Below, in pieces: positions 62,588-64,000 of a stretch of 64,000 nt of DNA. This DNA is from Nitrospira sp. SG-bin1 (GTDB lineage: Bacteria > Nitrospirota > Nitrospiria > Nitrospirales > Nitrospiraceae): the NCBI GenBank assembly GCA_002083365.1, contig LVWS01000022.1:62001-126000 (forward strand), in the 5' to 3' direction. The position numbers were made by a program, and so were the translations under genes. Numbering within the stretch: position 1 is the stretch's first letter; each line of letters starts with the position of its first letter. The notes beneath the pieces were generated by a model. It searched no databases, was not told the DNA's origin, and saw only the letters and a list, made by a program, of their open reading frames with translations.

Positions 62588-62941
62588 CTTATAACGACTC
62601 AGCCCGTCAGAGGTTTAGGTCCCATATCGCTCTGCAACACCAGATCAAGGAACGGCTGAGCTCAGTTCTTGATGATCGCACAAGCTAGAATCCTAGGGAA
62701 CGCCGAAGCGAGCATGGTTCGGTTGACTGCAACCAAGGTTAAACCGGACCATCGGCATCACATGCATGGTCTGGATGACGAGATTTTGAGACAGACCTAA
62801 GGAAGTGAACAACGCCGAAACCACGTCCACCCAGGAGCGCTCAGGATCGAATGCGCGTGGTAAAAGTATGGGGCTTACAGGGGTTTAATCCGGAGCCGAC
62901 GAAGGACACCAAAGGGTTGAGCCAGGCCGGAAATCTCCCGC
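62588..62941. other. Stretch with no convincing gene
   Basis: About 350 bases containing repeat copy B (62701-62757) and nothing else I can identify. GC content falls towards the right. Confidence 0.4.
62701..62757. repeat. Repeat copy B, isolated from any gene
   Basis: Matches 59172-59228 with about six differences. Here no open reading frame runs into it, so it is a gene-tail remnant or a mobile short element. Confidence 0.8.
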
Positions 62942-63436
62942 TTGACATCATCCTCTAAGAGCGAAGTCCTCTCCAACCTTGCTGATGGACAACTCAAGCT
63001 GAGTGAAGCCATAGATTCACTTGCTGATGAGATCAGAAGGCAGAATACTCCCCTCAGATTTGTGCTCTTCAATGTACTTTTTACCGTTCTCATAGGCTAT
63101 TTCATCAACATTACTACTCCCCATGTCAATGAAACCATTCATCGCTCTTTCACAAAGAAGGAAATCATAAAAAAGTTACAAACCGAAGCAACCTCCATAG
63201 GGTTACAGCCAAAAGACCTTCAGGAACTTCGTGTGATTGTGGCAAGTGCTCTAAAGGTCAGAGAGACACCAAGCAGAACATCTATGATCATTGGAATTCT
63301 TAACCAGGGACGAGTGGTGAAACAAGTGACAAAGGGGCGTGATTGGACTCTTGTTGAGTTTTCGGATGGTGACATCACTCATAGAGGATGGGTTTTCACC
63401 AGATACCTAAAACGCTTAGCACCCAGTTCCAGATAA
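62942..63436 (+). CDS. Membrane protein with C-terminal SH3 domain, 164 aa
   Basis: A helical N-terminal part (to about residue 37), one membrane helix (about 39-58, FVLFNVLFTVLIGYF), a charged helical linker and a bacterial SH3_3 domain (about 103-160, LKVRETPSRTS... then RGWVFTRYLKRL). It starts with TTG and has no clear ribosome binding site; a stop eight codons earlier rules out a longer frame with an ordinary start. The DNA is AT-richer than the rest of the window. It ends 49 bases before the AbiEii-like gene and may belong to the same unit; its role there is unknown. Confidence 0.7.
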   Translation: MTSSSKSEVLSNLADGQLKLSEAIDSLADEIRRQNTPLRFVLFNVLFTVLIGYFINITTPHVNETIHRSFTKKEIIKKLQTEATSIGLQPKDLQELRVIVASALKVRETPSRTSMIIGILNQGRVVKQVTKGRDWTLVEFSDGDITHRGWVFTRYLKRLAPSSR

Positions 63437-63485
63437 ATGCCCATATCTCTAAATAGCGATAGGAACGGCAATAGTTAGTACGTCG

Positions 63486-64000
63486 ATGATTGACAAATGC
63501 GAGATCGATCAGAAGTCTGATGAGTTAGGGGTACACCCGTCGAACGTTCAACGCGATTACGTATTTGGATGGTTACTTGCGGGACTGTTTCAGGACAATA
63601 ACCCTCTCCGTGATCGTTTAATCCTTAAAGGAGGCAATGCATTTCGCAAGGCTTACTTTGAAAATACCCGATTTTCTAATGACCTGGATTTTTCGACTCA
63701 GGAAGCATTAAGCGAACAATCGTTCAGGGATGGATTAGATCAAGCGTGTTTATTCGCCAAGACTAATAGTGGAGTAGAGTTTCTAGTGGATCAAAATCGG
63801 ATAGGAACTCGATCTCTTGCAGATAAGGAAAGCACCATTTATGAGGCTCGGGTGTATTTTAGGAGTTTCTATGGGGAGGAGGACGTAACCCTCAAAGTGA
63901 AGCTTGACGTTAATGAGTTCGATCGTATTTATCTTCCGATTCAGAGGCGTAAATTGATTCACGGCTACTCTGATTACATAAAATGCGAAGCGGTGTTACG
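63486..64000 (+). CDS. AbiEii/AbiGii-family nucleotidyltransferase toxin (partial)
   Basis: Open from ATG 63486 to the window end (171 codons, unbroken). The family marks are clear: HPSNVQRDYVFGWLLAGLF near residues 17-35, LKGG (47-50) and NDLDFS with Asp66 and Asp68 (65-70), and a third carboxylate in VKLDVNE. AbiEii proteins act in type IV toxin-antitoxin and phage-abortive systems as nucleotidyltransferases. The expected AbiEi antitoxin is not seen upstream, where the membrane-SH3 gene stands. AT-rich DNA suggests transfer. The C-terminal part lies outside the window. Confidence 0.8.
   Translation, partial: MIDKCEIDQKSDELGVHPSNVQRDYVFGWLLAGLFQDNNPLRDRLILKGGNAFRKAYFENTRFSNDLDFSTQEALSEQSFRDGLDQACLFAKTNSGVEFLVDQNRIGTRSLADKESTIYEARVYFRSFYGEEDVTLKVKLDVNEFDRIYLPIQRRKLIHGYSDYIKCEAVL

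Overview
The window is a Gram-negative bacterial chromosome segment: it carries an outer-membrane LPS assembly gene (lptD) and an OmpH/Skp-type chaperone, and most of it is GC-rich. The gene set is a copper nitrite reductase next to a periplasmic truncated haemoglobin and a small cytochrome c, paired DUF507 genes, HD-GYP proteins and many small secreted or membrane peptides. From recall this fits Nitrospirota, probably Nitrospira. That assignment is an inference; no marker RNA gene is present.

Layout. 1-5529: phosphoglucomutase and a methyltransferase, then a leftward operon mrp - Rieske ferredoxin - two unknowns - lipA. 5729-14963: proline catabolism (putA), a short-chain dehydrogenase with bioD, thiE, a START-like secreted protein, a solitary DGQHR-domain protein, a cysteine-rich secreted protein and queG. 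15573-17746: nitrogen-oxide island (NirK, secreted truncated globin, cytochrome c), followed by an NtrC-like regulator with a defective receiver. 19515-28573: TPR lipoproteins, a tandem pair of HD-GYP proteins, a peroxiredoxin, DUF507 genes, an RNase H-like nuclease and a PP2C phosphatase. 28654-29658: a secreted protein with the copper ligands of peptidylglycine monooxygenase.

29964-38316 is a signalling block: a 1399-residue protein (receiver-PAS-degenerate kinase-PilZ-PilZ-catalytically dead LuxD-like hydrolase-methyltransferase), a soluble histidine kinase, a sigma54 response regulator and a receiver-HD-GYP protein. With the HD-GYP pair upstream, this gives c-di-GMP readers and putative degraders but no cyclase in the window. 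It is the best candidate here for an undescribed system.

38318-55128 is mostly housekeeping: recN, trxA-lptD-folC-accD, a nickel/cobalt-type transporter, moaA with a moaD-moaE fusion and moaC, a serine hydrolase, ompH-like, a rhodanese, a radical SAM enzyme and serS. 55129-64000 is accessory: small membrane peptides (29, 36 and 34 residues, all with ribosome binding sites), a BON protein, an A-type Fe-S carrier, a Crp-family regulator, a Phd/RelE-type toxin-antitoxin pair, DUF1059, a repeated gene tail, and at the right edge an AT-richer pair: a membrane-SH3 protein followed by a truncated AbiEii-type nucleotidyltransferase toxin.

No rRNA, tRNA, CRISPR array or insertion sequence was recognised. 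Domain calls are by eye from motifs; no database search was run.
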